Assembly (NCBI RefSeq): GCF_004340525.1
Contig: NZ_SLWX01000002.1
Span: 1 to 64,000 of the forward strand
Source of the DNA: Chromatocurvus halotolerans
GTDB lineage: Bacteria; Pseudomonadota; Gammaproteobacteria; Pseudomonadales; Halieaceae
Reading direction: 5' to 3'
DNA length: 64,000 bases
The position numbers and the translations under genes are program-made. Of the stretch, positions 1 to 9,145 are shown piece after piece (position 1 is the first letter of the stretch; each line of letters begins with the position of its first letter). The notes beneath the pieces were generated by a model that saw only the letters and a list, made by a program, of their open reading frames with translations, was not told the origin of the DNA and did not search any database.

Positions 1-164
1 TCTGTTCCAAGGGCTTACTGCAAAAGGCAGAAAACATGAAAAATAGCACATGAAAGTTGGAAGAATGCGATTGACAGGTCACAACATATCAGTGGACCAT
101 GCGGCAGGTTCGGCCGGACATTATCTGCCCTCCTGAATCCCGCGTGCCCCGCGGGCGCCAGCCA

Positions 165-1355
165 TCAGATGTCGAGCCGCTGCTTGGCGGCCCGGAACGC
201 GTCGATTGCCATGGCAACGTCGTCCTGACTCAGCGCTGCAGACATCTGCGTGCGTATCCTCGCCTTGCCGCGGGGGACCACGGGGAAGGAAAACGCCACG
301 ACATACACGCCGAGCTCGAGCATGGTCTCGGCAAAGCGTGCAGCGAGTGCGGCGTCGTGGAGCATGACGGGGACGATGGGGTGCTCACCGGGCAGCAGTT
401 CAAAGCCCGCCGACTGAAGGCCATCGCGCAGCGCCGCCGTATTGTCACGCAAGCGGTCGCGCAGCGCCGGTTCCTCGTCGACCAGTTCGAGCGCGCGGAT
501 CGCGCCTGCCACCACCGGCGGTGCGACGGTGTTGGAGAACAGGTAGGGCCGTGAACGCTGCCTTAGCAGCGCAACAATGTCTGAATGTGCGGAGGTGAAG
601 CCACCACTGCCGCCGCCGATGGCCTTGCCCAGCGTGCCGGTAATGATGTCTACCCGGTCCATGCAGTCGCGGAACTCGTGGGTGCCGCGCCCGCTGGCGC
701 CAAGGAAGCCGGTGGCGTGGCAGTCGTCAAAATGCACCAGCGCGCCGTAGCGCTCCGCAAGGTCACAGATCTCGTCCAGGCGGGCAATGGTGCCATCCAT
801 GGAAAAGACACCGTCGGTGGTGATCAGCTTGAAGCGGGCACCGGCGGCATCTGCCGCCTTGAGCTGTGCTTCCAGGTCGGTCATGTCGTTGTTGCGGTAG
901 CGGTAGCGCGATGCCTTGCACAGACGGATGCCGTCGATAATGCTGGCATGGTTGAGTTCGTCGGAAATCACCGCGTCTTCGGGGCCGAGCAGAGTCTCGA
1001 ACAGGCCGCCGTTGGCATCGAAGCAGGACGGGTAGAGGATAGTGTCCTCACAGCCGAGAAACGCACTGAGTCGTTCTTCGAGAGTCTTGTGCAGTGTCTG
1101 TGTGCCGCAGATAAAGCGCACGGACGCCATGCCATAGCCCCACTGCTCGAGTCCCTGGCGCGCGGCGGCATTCACCTCGGGGTGCTGGGCGAGGCCCAGA
1201 TAGTTGTTGGCACACAGGTTCAGCAGCTCGCCGTCGCCGGCGATGCCCACCCGGTTGCCCTGGGGCGTGCTGATGATGCGCTCGTGCTTGCGCAGCCCGG
1301 CCGCATCTATGTCCGCCAGCTCCGACTGCAGGTGTTCCGCGAATGTTCCGTACAT
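165..1355 (-). CDS. kbl: 2-amino-3-ketobutyrate CoA ligase (glycine C-acetyltransferase)
   Basis: PLP-dependent enzyme that cleaves 2-amino-3-ketobutyrate with CoA to glycine and acetyl-CoA, the second step of threonine degradation by the Tdh-Kbl route in the cytoplasm. The 396-residue length is that of E. coli Kbl. The fold-type I aminotransferase features are visible: the cofactor-stacking histidine region SDELNHASI near 131-139, the FDDCHATG motif near 209-216 and the Schiff-base lysine K244 in [11 protein letters not shown]. The ATG start lies 4 nt after the tdh stop, and its ribosome-binding site GGAGGAG is embedded in the last codons of tdh, so the two are almost certainly one transcript with coupled translation. 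Very sure of the family; the tdh neighbour makes Kbl far more likely than the related AONS or ALAS enzymes. Confidence 0.96.
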   Translation of the reverse strand: MYGTFAEHLQSELADIDAAGLRKHERIISTPQGNRVGIAGDGELLNLCANNYLGLAQHPEVNAAARQGLEQWGYGMASVRFICGTQTLHKTLEERLSAFLGCEDTILYPSCFDANGGLFETLLGPEDAVISDELNHASIIDGIRLCKASRYRYRNNDMTDLEAQLKAADAAGARFKLITTDGVFSMDGTIARLDEICDLAERYGALVHFDDCHATGFLGASGRGTHEFRDCMDRVDIITGTLGKAIGGGSGGFTSAHSDIVALLRQRSRPYLFSNTVAPPVVAGAIRALELVDEEPALRDRLRDNTAALRDGLQSAGFELLPGEHPIVPVMLHDAALAARFAETMLELGVYVVAFSFPVVPRGKARIRTQMSAALSQDDVAMAIDAFRAAKQRLDI

Positions 1356-1359
1356 ACTC

Positions 1360-2391
1360 TCAGTGCTCCTCCCAGTTGAGAATGACCTTGCTCGCTTCGC
1401 CGCTGTTCATCACCGTGAAGCCCTGCTCGAATTCCCGATAGTTCAGACGGTGGGTGATGACCGGCGAAATATCCAGTCCGGAATCGATCATCACCGACAT
1501 CTTGTACCAGGTCTCGTACATTTCGCGACCGTAAATTCCCTTGATGGTGAGCATGTTGAAAATCACCGTGCTCCAGTCTATCGCCATCTCCTTCGCCGGG
1601 ATGCCGAGCATGGCGATCTTGCCCCCGTGGCACATATTGGCAATAAGGTCGTTGAAAGCCTGAGGATTGCCGGACATTTCCAGGCCGACATCAAAGCCCT
1701 CGCGCATGCCCAGCTGCTTCTGCAGGTCGCTGATGGTGTCGCGGCCGACATTCACGGTGTGTGTGGCACCCAGGGTTTTCGCCATCTCCAGCCTGGCATC
1801 GATAACGTCGGTGATCACGACGTGGCGCGCACCGGCGTGGCGACAGACGGCCGCCGCCATCGCGCCGATGGGGCCGGCGCCGGTGATCAGCACGTCCTCA
1901 CCCAGCAGGTCGTTCTGCAGAGCCGTGTGTACGGCATTGCCGAAGGGATCGAACAGGGCGGCAACGTCCAGATCAATGCCCGGGGCGTGCTCCCAGACAT
2001 TGGACATGGGCAGGACCATGTATTCGGCAAATGCCCCCGGACGATTGACGCCGATGCCACTGGTGTGAGCGCAGAGGTGTCGTCTGCCCGCCATGCAGTT
2101 ACGGCAGCGGCCGCAGACCACGTGACCTTCGCCGGACACGATCTGCCCGGGCTTGAAGTCGATGACATTGCTGCCCACCTCGACGATTTCGCCGACAAAT
2201 TCATGGCCGATCGTCATCGGCGCCTTTATCGTCTTCTGCGCCCATGCATCCCAGTTGTAGATATGCAGATCCGTGCCGCAGATCGCGGTTCGCCGTACCT
2301 TTATGAGAACGTCGTTAATGCCGGGGCGAGGCTCGGGCACCTCTTCCAGGCTGAGCCCGGGTGCAGCGTCGCGTTTTACCAGTGCCTGCAT
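1360..2391 (-). CDS. tdh: L-threonine 3-dehydrogenase
   Basis: Zinc medium-chain dehydrogenase oxidising L-threonine to 2-amino-3-ketobutyrate with NAD+, feeding Kbl encoded just downstream. I start at the ATG giving [10 protein letters not shown] (343 residues; E. coli Tdh is 341), because GGAGG sits five bases upstream; upstream in-frame methionines have no comparable site. Catalytic zinc ligands C38, H63 and E64 (GHE) are present, as are the four structural-zinc cysteines C93, C96, C99 and C107. A Rossmann segment ([12 protein letters not shown]) follows in the middle. First gene of the tdh-kbl unit. No threonine-sensing leader or regulator gene is visible next to it. Confidence 0.96.
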   Translation of the reverse strand: MQALVKRDAAPGLSLEEVPEPRPGINDVLIKVRRTAICGTDLHIYNWDAWAQKTIKAPMTIGHEFVGEIVEVGSNVIDFKPGQIVSGEGHVVCGRCRNCMAGRRHLCAHTSGIGVNRPGAFAEYMVLPMSNVWEHAPGIDLDVAALFDPFGNAVHTALQNDLLGEDVLITGAGPIGAMAAAVCRHAGARHVVITDVIDARLEMAKTLGATHTVNVGRDTISDLQKQLGMREGFDVGLEMSGNPQAFNDLIANMCHGGKIAMLGIPAKEMAIDWSTVIFNMLTIKGIYGREMYETWYKMSVMIDSGLDISPVITHRLNYREFEQGFTVMNSGEASKVILNWEEH

Positions 2392-2428
2392 GAAGGCCTC
2401 CATGGGTTTCGTATAGAAGAATAATTCC

Positions 2429-2460
2429 AGTATAGTGGATGAAGGGCGCGCCGGATGCAA
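2429..2460 (-). promoter_or_regulatory. possible tdh-kbl promoter
   Basis: On the minus strand a good -10 hexamer TATACT (plus 2429-2434) lies about 38 bases upstream of the tdh start. The best -35 candidate, TTGCAT (plus 2455-2460), is 20 bp away, longer than the usual 16-18, so this is weak. Position in the divergent gap between tdh and the thioesterase gene supports a promoter somewhere here. Confidence 0.25.
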
Positions 2461-2573
2461 GTCCTGGCGGTGCTCTCGTGCCTACAAGTCCTCAATCCCG
2501 GCGGCGCTGGCTTCAAGCGACAGGCGATCAGTGAAATAATGCGCGTTATCGGACCGATAACAGCGAGGCACCT

Positions 2574-3011
2574 GTGACAGCAATGAATAATGAAGAATCC
2601 GTGATCCCGGCATTGAACGCCCGTCGTCCGGCGTTCCTCGGGATGCTCGGTGGCCGGGTTGTGGCGCTGGATCGTGATGCAGGAACCTGCACCATGGCCT
2701 TCGACATCAGCACCGACTTCTGTCACTCCGTCGACATCATCCAGGGGGGCTTCGTCACGGCCATGCTTGACGCGGCCGCATCGCACGCCGCGTTTGCGCT
2801 TGTCGACGGCGTCACGGCGCTCGCCACCCTGGAGATCAAGGTGAGTTTTCTCGAACCCTCACGCGCCGGCGTCTATCGCGCCGTCGGCATCATCAATCGG
2901 GTCGGTCAGAGCACCGCCTTTCTCAGCGCTGAGCTGTATACCGACGATGGGCGTCTTACCGCCATGGCAACCACAACAGCCCGCCTCATCCGCAAAAAGG
3001 AAGTCGCCTGA
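2574..3011 (+). CDS. PaaI-type hot-dog thioesterase
   Basis: Small (145 aa) single hot-dog-fold protein of the PaaI/YdiI acyl-CoA thioesterase type. The family signature is visible at 55-69: an IIQGGFVTAMLDAA stretch with the catalytic-site acid D66 and the Q/H-GG turn. Downstream strands (TLEIKVSFLEP, AELYTDDGRLTAMATTTARL) match the fold's central sheet. Substrate cannot be told; general clearance of stalled acyl-CoA or aryl-CoA esters is typical. The frame opens with GTG at 2574, with an in-frame ATG at 2583 as alternative; neither has a strong ribosome-binding site. The TGA stop overlaps the ATG of the following metalloprotease by one base (TGATG), so the two are translationally coupled, an odd pairing. 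Confidence 0.85.
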   Translation: MTAMNNEESVIPALNARRPAFLGMLGGRVVALDRDAGTCTMAFDISTDFCHSVDIIQGGFVTAMLDAAASHAAFALVDGVTALATLEIKVSFLEPSRAGVYRAVGIINRVGQSTAFLSAELYTDDGRLTAMATTTARLIRKKEVA

Positions 3012-5479
3012 TGAAGCTCTCGCGCCGCCTCCTGCTGTCGCCGTTTCTGATCGCGGCGGGTCTTTTTCTCCTCGCCGGCTGCGGCGATACAGAGCAGACG
3101 GTCAGGGAGCCGCAGACGGTGGATGCTCTGGAGGCCTTTACCGATGGCATGCAGCGGGTTGGCGGTTTTCTGCCGTTCTACCTCGACGAGAAAAAGGGCC
3201 GTGTGTATCTGAGCCTGCAGCCTGATCCGCCGCAGATGATTTATCAGGCCTCTCTGCCGCAGGGCGTTGGGTCGAATGACCTGGGCTTTGACCGCGGCCA
3301 GTTGGCGCGGAACGGGACATCGCTGGTACGTTTCGAGCCCGTGGGGGATCGCGTGCTGATGCGTCGCCTGAACACGCAGTTTCGCGCGAACTCGGGCAGC
3401 GATGCCGAGCGCCGCTCCGTGGAAGAGGCATTTGCCAGTTCGGTGCTCTGGGGCTTTCCGGTGGTTGCCCGCAGTGACGGGCAGCTGCTGCTGGATGCCA
3501 CGGATTTCCTGCTGCGCGACAGCCACGGCATAGCGCGCAACCTGCGCGATCGCGGGCAAGGCGATTTCCGGCACGATGCCAGTCGCTCCGGGCTTTACTA
3601 CCCACGCATCCGCAGTTTTCCGCGCAATACCGAGTTCGAGGCGACGGTCACCTTTACTGGCGATAATCCGGGTCAGTACCTGGAGGATGTCGCGCCAGAT
3701 CCGCACAGCTTCAGCGTGCGAATGCATCACAGTTTCGTGGCGCTGCCGGAGCCCGGCTACCAGCCGCGCCTTTTTCTGCCGGAATCCGGTTTTGGCGCAT
3801 TTACCTACCGTGATTATGCGGCGGCGATTGAAGAGCCGATTGTGCAGCGCTATATCCGCCGGCATCGCCTCGTGAAAAAGAATCCAGCGGCGGACAGCAG
3901 TGAACCCGTCGAGCCTATTATCTACTACCTTGACCCCGGCACGCCGGAGCCCGTGCGCGGCGCTTTGCTGGATGGGGCGCGCTGGTGGAATGATGCCTTT
4001 GCCGCTGCAGGCTATGAAAATGCGTTCCGGGTCGAGATGCTGCCCGAGGATGCCGACCCCATGGACGTGCGCTTCAACGTCATCCAGTGGGTACACCGCG
4101 CCACGCGCGGCTGGTCCTACGGTTCGAGCATCACCGACCCGCGCACCGGTGAGATCATCAAAGGTCACGTGACTCTGGGCTCGCTGCGCGTGCGGCAGGA
4201 TTACCTTATTGCCCAGGGTATGACATCGCCGTTCACGGAGGGCGACGAAGACACCGATGACATTTCTGCGCTGGCGCTGGACCGGATACGACAGCTCTCC
4301 GCGCACGAGGTAGGCCACACGCTGGGGCTGGCGCACAATTTCGTCGCCAGCGCCCGGGGACGCGCGTCGGTGATGGACTACCCGCATCCCCGGATAGCGC
4401 TGGATGCGGATGGCGAGGTTGCGCTGGATGATGCCTATGCGAGTGGCATCGGGGACTGGGACAGGATAAGTATCCGCTATGGTTACGCGGACCTGCCGCC
4501 GGGCGAGACCGAGCTGGCAGCCCTGTCGGGCCTGCTGGAGGACGCGCGGTCTGGCGGCTACGCCTTCATTTCCGACCCCGACTCAAGAGCGAGTCGACAG
4601 GCACACCCGCGCAGTCATCTTTGGGACAACGGCGCCGACGCCGTCGCCGAACTGGAGCGATTGATCGATCTGCGCGAGCATGCCCTGAGTCGTTTCGGTC
4701 ATCGCAGTATTGCCAATGGTCGTCCATTTTCGGATCTCGAGGAGATACTGGTCCCGGTGTATTTCCATCACCGCTACCAGGCCGAAGCCGTCGGCAAGTG
4801 GATTGGCGGCATCGATTACCGCTATGCGGTGCGTGAGGGCGGTGACGACTATGCCTACCGCCCGGTGTCTGCGGTCAGGCAGCGCCGGGCACTGCTGGCG
4901 CTGATGAGAACGCTGCGCCCGGAGTTTCTTGCGCTGGACGAATCGCTGCGCCGCGCCATACCGCCAAAAGCCTATGGCTATGAGCGCACGCGTGAAAGTG
5001 CCGGAGGCTACATGGGACGGCAGCTGGATCCTGTGTCCCTGGCGGAGGCCTCGGTACAGCACACGCTGGACATTCTGCTTGAGCCCGAGCGGCTCGCCCG
5101 GCTGGCGCTGCAGCACGCGGATGATTCGGCACATATTGGCGTGGGACTGCTGTTTGCCCAGCTGCAGGAGAATCTGCTACCCACGGTCACGGAAGACGGC
5201 TACCTGGCGCTGCTGCAGCAGCGCACGGCGGCGACATTGCTCTCGGCCTGGCGCAAGCTGGTGCAGGCACCAGAGGTCGCTCCGGAGGTGCGTGCGGAAA
5301 GCCTCGCTGCGCTGGAATCCGCGGCGCGCTTCATGCGTCGACAGCACCAGGCGCCGCCCGGTTACGCGGCCTTTTACGCCTACCAGCTGTCGCTGATCGA
5401 GGAGTTCCGCCGCAGTCCGGCGCTTCTGCCACCGCTGCAGTCGCGTGACCTGCCGCCGGGCTCTCCCATCGGGGGATGA
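3011..5479 (+). CDS. zinc-dependent metalloprotease lipoprotein (DUF5117/DUF4953 type)
   Basis: Large (822 aa) exported metallopeptidase of the metzincin group. The N-terminus is a lipoprotein signal: basic start, hydrophobic core and lipobox LAGC with the modified cysteine near residue 24, so the product should be anchored at the cell envelope facing the periplasm or outside. The zinc site HEVGHTLGLAHNF begins at H432 and fits HExxHxxGxxH exactly; a downstream SVMDYPHP supplies the methionine turn expected of metzincins. The part before the site corresponds to the DUF5117-like domain and the part after to DUF4953. Substrate unknown. The ATG overlaps the stop of the thioesterase gene. It converges on cti with only 24 bases between and no clear terminator. 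Confidence 0.85.
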   Translation: MKLSRRLLLSPFLIAAGLFLLAGCGDTEQTVREPQTVDALEAFTDGMQRVGGFLPFYLDEKKGRVYLSLQPDPPQMIYQASLPQGVGSNDLGFDRGQLARNGTSLVRFEPVGDRVLMRRLNTQFRANSGSDAERRSVEEAFASSVLWGFPVVARSDGQLLLDATDFLLRDSHGIARNLRDRGQGDFRHDASRSGLYYPRIRSFPRNTEFEATVTFTGDNPGQYLEDVAPDPHSFSVRMHHSFVALPEPGYQPRLFLPESGFGAFTYRDYAAAIEEPIVQRYIRRHRLVKKNPAADSSEPVEPIIYYLDPGTPEPVRGALLDGARWWNDAFAAAGYENAFRVEMLPEDADPMDVRFNVIQWVHRATRGWSYGSSITDPRTGEIIKGHVTLGSLRVRQDYLIAQGMTSPFTEGDEDTDDISALALDRIRQLSAHEVGHTLGLAHNFVASARGRASVMDYPHPRIALDADGEVALDDAYASGIGDWDRISIRYGYADLPPGETELAALSGLLEDARSGGYAFISDPDSRASRQAHPRSHLWDNGADAVAELERLIDLREHALSRFGHRSIANGRPFSDLEEILVPVYFHHRYQAEAVGKWIGGIDYRYAVREGGDDYAYRPVSAVRQRRALLALMRTLRPEFLALDESLRRAIPPKAYGYERTRESAGGYMGRQLDPVSLAEASVQHTLDILLEPERLARLALQHADDSAHIGVGLLFAQLQENLLPTVTEDGYLALLQQRTAATLLSAWRKLVQAPEVAPEVRAESLAALESAARFMRRQHQAPPGYAAFYAYQLSLIEEFRRSPALLPPLQSRDLPPGSPIGG

Positions 5480-5503
5480 TGGTTGCCGGCGGCTGCCACG
5501 CTG

Positions 5504-8005
5504 TTACCAGCGGCCGTAGCGATTGAGGTCGTAAACGCCGGCTTCCAGCGGCGCCTGCGTCTCGAGCAGATCCCGGAAGCTGTGGAACACCGGCCAGATG
5601 TCCGGATCCATGCGCCGCAGCCCCCAGCGCCCGACCATCGCCTGCATCGCGGCCTCACTGTCCACATCCAGCAGGGTGCCGACGAAGTCTCCCAGTTCCT
5701 CCGCGTCCACGCGCAACATCAGGTTGGGGTAGCTGCCGACCAGCGTGGGAAGGATGCTCAGAGTGTCGTGCCCCTCCTGATAGCGCAGTGATTCGCCCAG
5801 CATGAAAGCCACGTTGCTGTGTCGTCGATTGCGCAGCAGTGTCAGGGCTTCGCGGCTGCCGTCCGCATGATCCACACGCAGGAAGGTGGTTTCCGGCATC
5901 CAGCGCACCAGGTCCAGGTCGCTGGCGGGGCGTGCAGCCAGCACTCGCAGCGTTCTGTGCGTGTCGCGCTGCTCAGGTGTCAGCCCTGGTGACCAGTGAT
6001 CGGTCTCCGGCCTGTTGATGGCGTCGCTGGTACCGGTGAGTTCGGGGCTTCTTTTTTTCAACTGCTGCAGCACCCGGGTATAGCTGTCGTCTGTGCCTGG
6101 CAGGACCTGCGTCGGTGTCGTGGTATCCAGATCGTGGTAGGTCATGAGCATCTTCAGCTTGCCGCTGTTCTGGTACCAGCTGTCGTACCTGGCCTTGCGC
6201 CGGTCGGGCGGCAGCAGTCGCAGAAAGTTGGTTTCCGCCTCGTTGCGTATGAGGTCAAAATAGAGTCGTGTCTGCGCCTGGTGGGAGACGCTGCCAAAGA
6301 CATTGAAGCCCACCACCAGCTCATAGTAGGTTCTTTCCAGCAGCGGATAATCCATCAGCCAGGTTGTACGCGGCTGTTCCCCCTGCCAACCGGCCATGAC
6401 GGAAGCGCTGTCATGATGGCGGAAAATGGTCAGGAAGGCATTCGGGTTATGCGTCTCACCGTTCCAGACCTGGGACAGGCCCGGGCCCTGGGGAAAGTCT
6501 TCGGCGTAGCGAAGGGTTCGCCTGTCAAGATAGCGGTTGCGTACCGCCTTGTAGTCGAGCCACTCCGGTCCCAGCGAGATCAGTGAGCTTTTCTGTCCGG
6601 GCACGCCCAGCAATGGGCTGACCTCCTCGCGGTAGGCCTTGCGGTTGGTGAAACGTTCTTCTGCCGGCGATTCGAACATGACCCAGAACTGATCGCGAAT
6701 GACATCGGTGGCGATCTGTCCGCGACAGACGGGTCCTCGAATGAAATTGCGCACAAAGTACAGCGCGTCGTTGAGCAGAAAACGGTAGCGCAGCCGGGGT
6801 GGAATGGCGGCGAAGGTCTCGAAGGGGTTGGCGCGCGCATCGCTGTCATACCCGGGCAGTGTATCGACAGACCAGTCCTGGCTGTCGAACAGGTCCATGA
6901 GTTCCCGGCGTCGCGCGCGATCAAAGCGGTAAATGATGTGGGTCTTGTGGACGATGCTGTCGTCAATGCGCGCAAGACGATAATGGAAATCACCCTCTAC
7001 CGGATCATTCGGCCGCAGAGTGGCCACCGGCCGGGGTGCAGCCGGGGCAGCGGTGCGCGACCGTATGAGGGCATAGAAGCGGCTGTTTGCACCTTCGCCG
7101 CTCTCCAGATACAGGTGACCGAGGTACAGATGCTCGTACAGATAACGGGCGAGTAGCCTGGCGCGTTTATCGTCGCGATTCAGCCAGCGCTCCCACTGCC
7201 GGATCTCTTCGGTATGCGTTGAGTCGGCGGCGTCGGCGCTGCCGTCCCTTTCTGTCGACGCTATGAGAGCGCCTTCCCTGATCCAGCGAGACAGCCTGTC
7301 ATACTCGCCATCCGTGAGCCCTGCCATGACCAGCGGCATGCCGCCATGGGGGTTCTGTTCGCGATAGCGCGCAAATTCGCCGGGCTCGGGGCAGGCATGC
7401 CTGCGCGACAGGTCGAGGCGGATCTCGTCCGGGATGGGGTCCTGCTGCGGCAGCGGATTCTCTCTGCCAAAGTCAATCATGGACTGCAGCAGCGGCAGCG
7501 TTTCCTGGCCGCCTTCCTGTGGCGCGTCCAGGACGCTGAAGAAGCCGCGCCGGCGCCACTCTGCGGCAGTCTGCGCATCGATACCCAGGCGTGTAGGCGG
7601 TGTGTCTCCCAGCCGCAGACCACTATAGACCCGTATTTTCGAGGCGCCGCGTTCAAGCCCTGCAACGTTATCGAATTTCAGCTGGCAGGGGGCGTCGTAG
7701 CAGGCGTGACAGGCCAGGCATTTGTCGTACAGCACGGGCAGGATATCCCGCTCGAAGTCGTGGCTTTGCTCTTTCGCTGTCTCCCGATCCTGCCACGCAT
7801 ACTCTTTCTGCCGGGTAAACAGCTGTTTAAGCTGGTCAAAGCCCGAGCGCAGCGATGTGTTTATCGTATGCAGCTGGTTGTCGGGGTTATCTGCCTCTGG
7901 CGTCTGCGCGTTGTCGGCGGCGACCATCTGGTTGAGGCAGAGTGTCGCGGCCATAAAAAGATATAGCAGGGCCGACTGCCGGCTCCTGGAGAATCCATCA
8001 ATCAC
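5504..8005 (-). CDS. cti: fatty acid cis/trans isomerase (periplasmic cytochrome-type)
   Basis: Heme enzyme that converts cis-unsaturated acyl chains of membrane phospholipids to trans, rigidifying the membrane under solvent, heat or osmotic stress. I place the start at a GTG giving 833 residues, preceded by AGGGAG, since the longer frame adds 23 residues before an otherwise normal signal peptide (hydrophobic core near 11-24, cleavage near AADNA). The single c-type heme site CLACH is at 96-100, close behind the mature N-terminus as in the Pseudomonas enzyme. The first eight bases overlap the end of the GST-like gene upstream, so the two are cotranslated. Length is slightly above the typical 760-790. 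Confidence in the family is high. Confidence 0.9.
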   Translation of the reverse strand: MIDGFSRSRQSALLYLFMAATLCLNQMVAADNAQTPEADNPDNQLHTINTSLRSGFDQLKQLFTRQKEYAWQDRETAKEQSHDFERDILPVLYDKCLACHACYDAPCQLKFDNVAGLERGASKIRVYSGLRLGDTPPTRLGIDAQTAAEWRRRGFFSVLDAPQEGGQETLPLLQSMIDFGRENPLPQQDPIPDEIRLDLSRRHACPEPGEFARYREQNPHGGMPLVMAGLTDGEYDRLSRWIREGALIASTERDGSADAADSTHTEEIRQWERWLNRDDKRARLLARYLYEHLYLGHLYLESGEGANSRFYALIRSRTAAPAAPRPVATLRPNDPVEGDFHYRLARIDDSIVHKTHIIYRFDRARRRELMDLFDSQDWSVDTLPGYDSDARANPFETFAAIPPRLRYRFLLNDALYFVRNFIRGPVCRGQIATDVIRDQFWVMFESPAEERFTNRKAYREEVSPLLGVPGQKSSLISLGPEWLDYKAVRNRYLDRRTLRYAEDFPQGPGLSQVWNGETHNPNAFLTIFRHHDSASVMAGWQGEQPRTTWLMDYPLLERTYYELVVGFNVFGSVSHQAQTRLYFDLIRNEAETNFLRLLPPDRRKARYDSWYQNSGKLKMLMTYHDLDTTTPTQVLPGTDDSYTRVLQQLKKRSPELTGTSDAINRPETDHWSPGLTPEQRDTHRTLRVLAARPASDLDLVRWMPETTFLRVDHADGSREALTLLRNRRHSNVAFMLGESLRYQEGHDTLSILPTLVGSYPNLMLRVDAEELGDFVGTLLDVDSEAAMQAMVGRWGLRRMDPDIWPVFHSFRDLLETQAPLEAGVYDLNRYGRW

Positions 8006-8957
8006 CGTGCTGGCTCCCTGCGTCCGCCGTTGTTCTCTCGACCTGGAATCCCTGACGCGGAAAGTGGACAGCAACAGTGCCTACCCGGGGGTGCTCACGC
8101 AGCAGGCTGATATGCTCCAGCGTCGACTGCATGAGGACACCTGCCACCGGCTGCCGACCGTAGTCCGTTGCCATGACCTGCACGTCTTCGCCAGGCCTGA
8201 GTCCGTCCATCGGCGCCAGCGATTTGCCGTCAGCCACCCGGGGTGACACACGGCGAGCCAGCTCAACGGCGTCCGCGGAGGACAGTTCCGTGGCATCACC
8301 GTGGCCGAATTCGCGCATGACATCCATCCATTTGAGCAGGTGGGGATAGGGGGCAAATTCGGTTTCCAGCGCCGGGTTGCGCCAGACAAACCAGCAGCAA
8401 TGATAGGTGGAAAAGTCCGCTTCGGTGGGCGTGCTGTTGAACAGAAAGGCGCTCGACCCCAACTGACGGTCCAGGCGCGCCAGATGGCCGTGAAATGCGG
8501 GCAGGGCGGTTGCCAGCGGCATGGTGAGGCTCGTCCCTCCGGTGAGTTCACGCCGGTCGCGCATGAAGGCGTCGGCCGCCTGTGGGTCTGAGAACAAGGG
8601 GCTCTGTGCCAAAGCCCTGGGCTGGAAGGCCACGGAGATACAGATGCGGAAAAACTCGCTGTCGGTCCAGCGCGCGGCGGCGTTGACGGTTGCCTCGTTC
8701 CCCGCGGGGTAGATACTGTTCTCGGGGAGGATGTGATCTATGACCCGTGCGATCAGCGCCGAGTCACAGTAGATGTCGGCACCAAGCTGCATCACCGGAG
8801 TTCGGCGGTAACCGCCAGTCAATGGCATCAGGTCGGGTCTCGGCATGATCACGGGTATCTCCACACGCTTCCAGGTGGCGTGCTTGTAGCCCAGCAGCAA
8901 GCGGATCTTTTCGGAAAACGGTGAATCCGCATACTGGTGGAGAACGATATCGGTCAT
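7998..8957 (-). CDS. glutathione S-transferase-like protein with C-terminal extension
   Basis: Thioredoxin-fold N-terminus (residues about 1-80) with the YADSPFSEKIRLLL motif and the cis-proline strand TPVMQLGADIYCDSALI, followed by an all-helical GST domain to about 225. Beyond that, about 90 residues form an extra domain (PMDGLRPGEDVQVMATDYG and VAVHFPRQGF are its clearest pieces) that ordinary 200-220 aa GSTs lack. Start chosen at the ATG giving MTDIVLHQYA. The active-site position carries serine (S12/S15), not cysteine. The stop overlaps the cti start, making a two-gene unit; a role with fatty-acyl or electrophile stress is an inference from that linkage. It diverges from metC. Confidence 0.8.
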   Translation of the reverse strand: MTDIVLHQYADSPFSEKIRLLLGYKHATWKRVEIPVIMPRPDLMPLTGGYRRTPVMQLGADIYCDSALIARVIDHILPENSIYPAGNEATVNAAARWTDSEFFRICISVAFQPRALAQSPLFSDPQAADAFMRDRRELTGGTSLTMPLATALPAFHGHLARLDRQLGSSAFLFNSTPTEADFSTYHCCWFVWRNPALETEFAPYPHLLKWMDVMREFGHGDATELSSADAVELARRVSPRVADGKSLAPMDGLRPGEDVQVMATDYGRQPVAGVLMQSTLEHISLLREHPRVGTVAVHFPRQGFQVERTTADAGSQHGD

Positions 8958-9145
8958 GCAGGTATGCCCCGGTGGCTCCTGGCCGGGAGTGGCCGGAGGC
9001 TTACTGTCGCAAACATCCCGGGGGGCGTCCATGGCAAAATTGCCGCGCGGAATACGCCGCGGATGGCGGCGTGCCATGGCGGGTGGCCTTCCCGGGGCGC
9101 GAGCCTGCTATGATCGGTGCGGTCAATCACCGGAATGGAGGAGGC

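Noticed and set aside
71-76. Perfect TTGACA hexamer at the left edge
   Set aside because: No -10 hexamer at a 16-18 bp distance on the same strand and no plus-strand gene start follows.
2906-4387. Long open frame antisense to the metalloprotease
   Set aside because: High-GC shadow of the real gene: no recognisable domain, arginine- and histidine-heavy composition, and the plus-strand frame has a signal peptide and a zinc motif.
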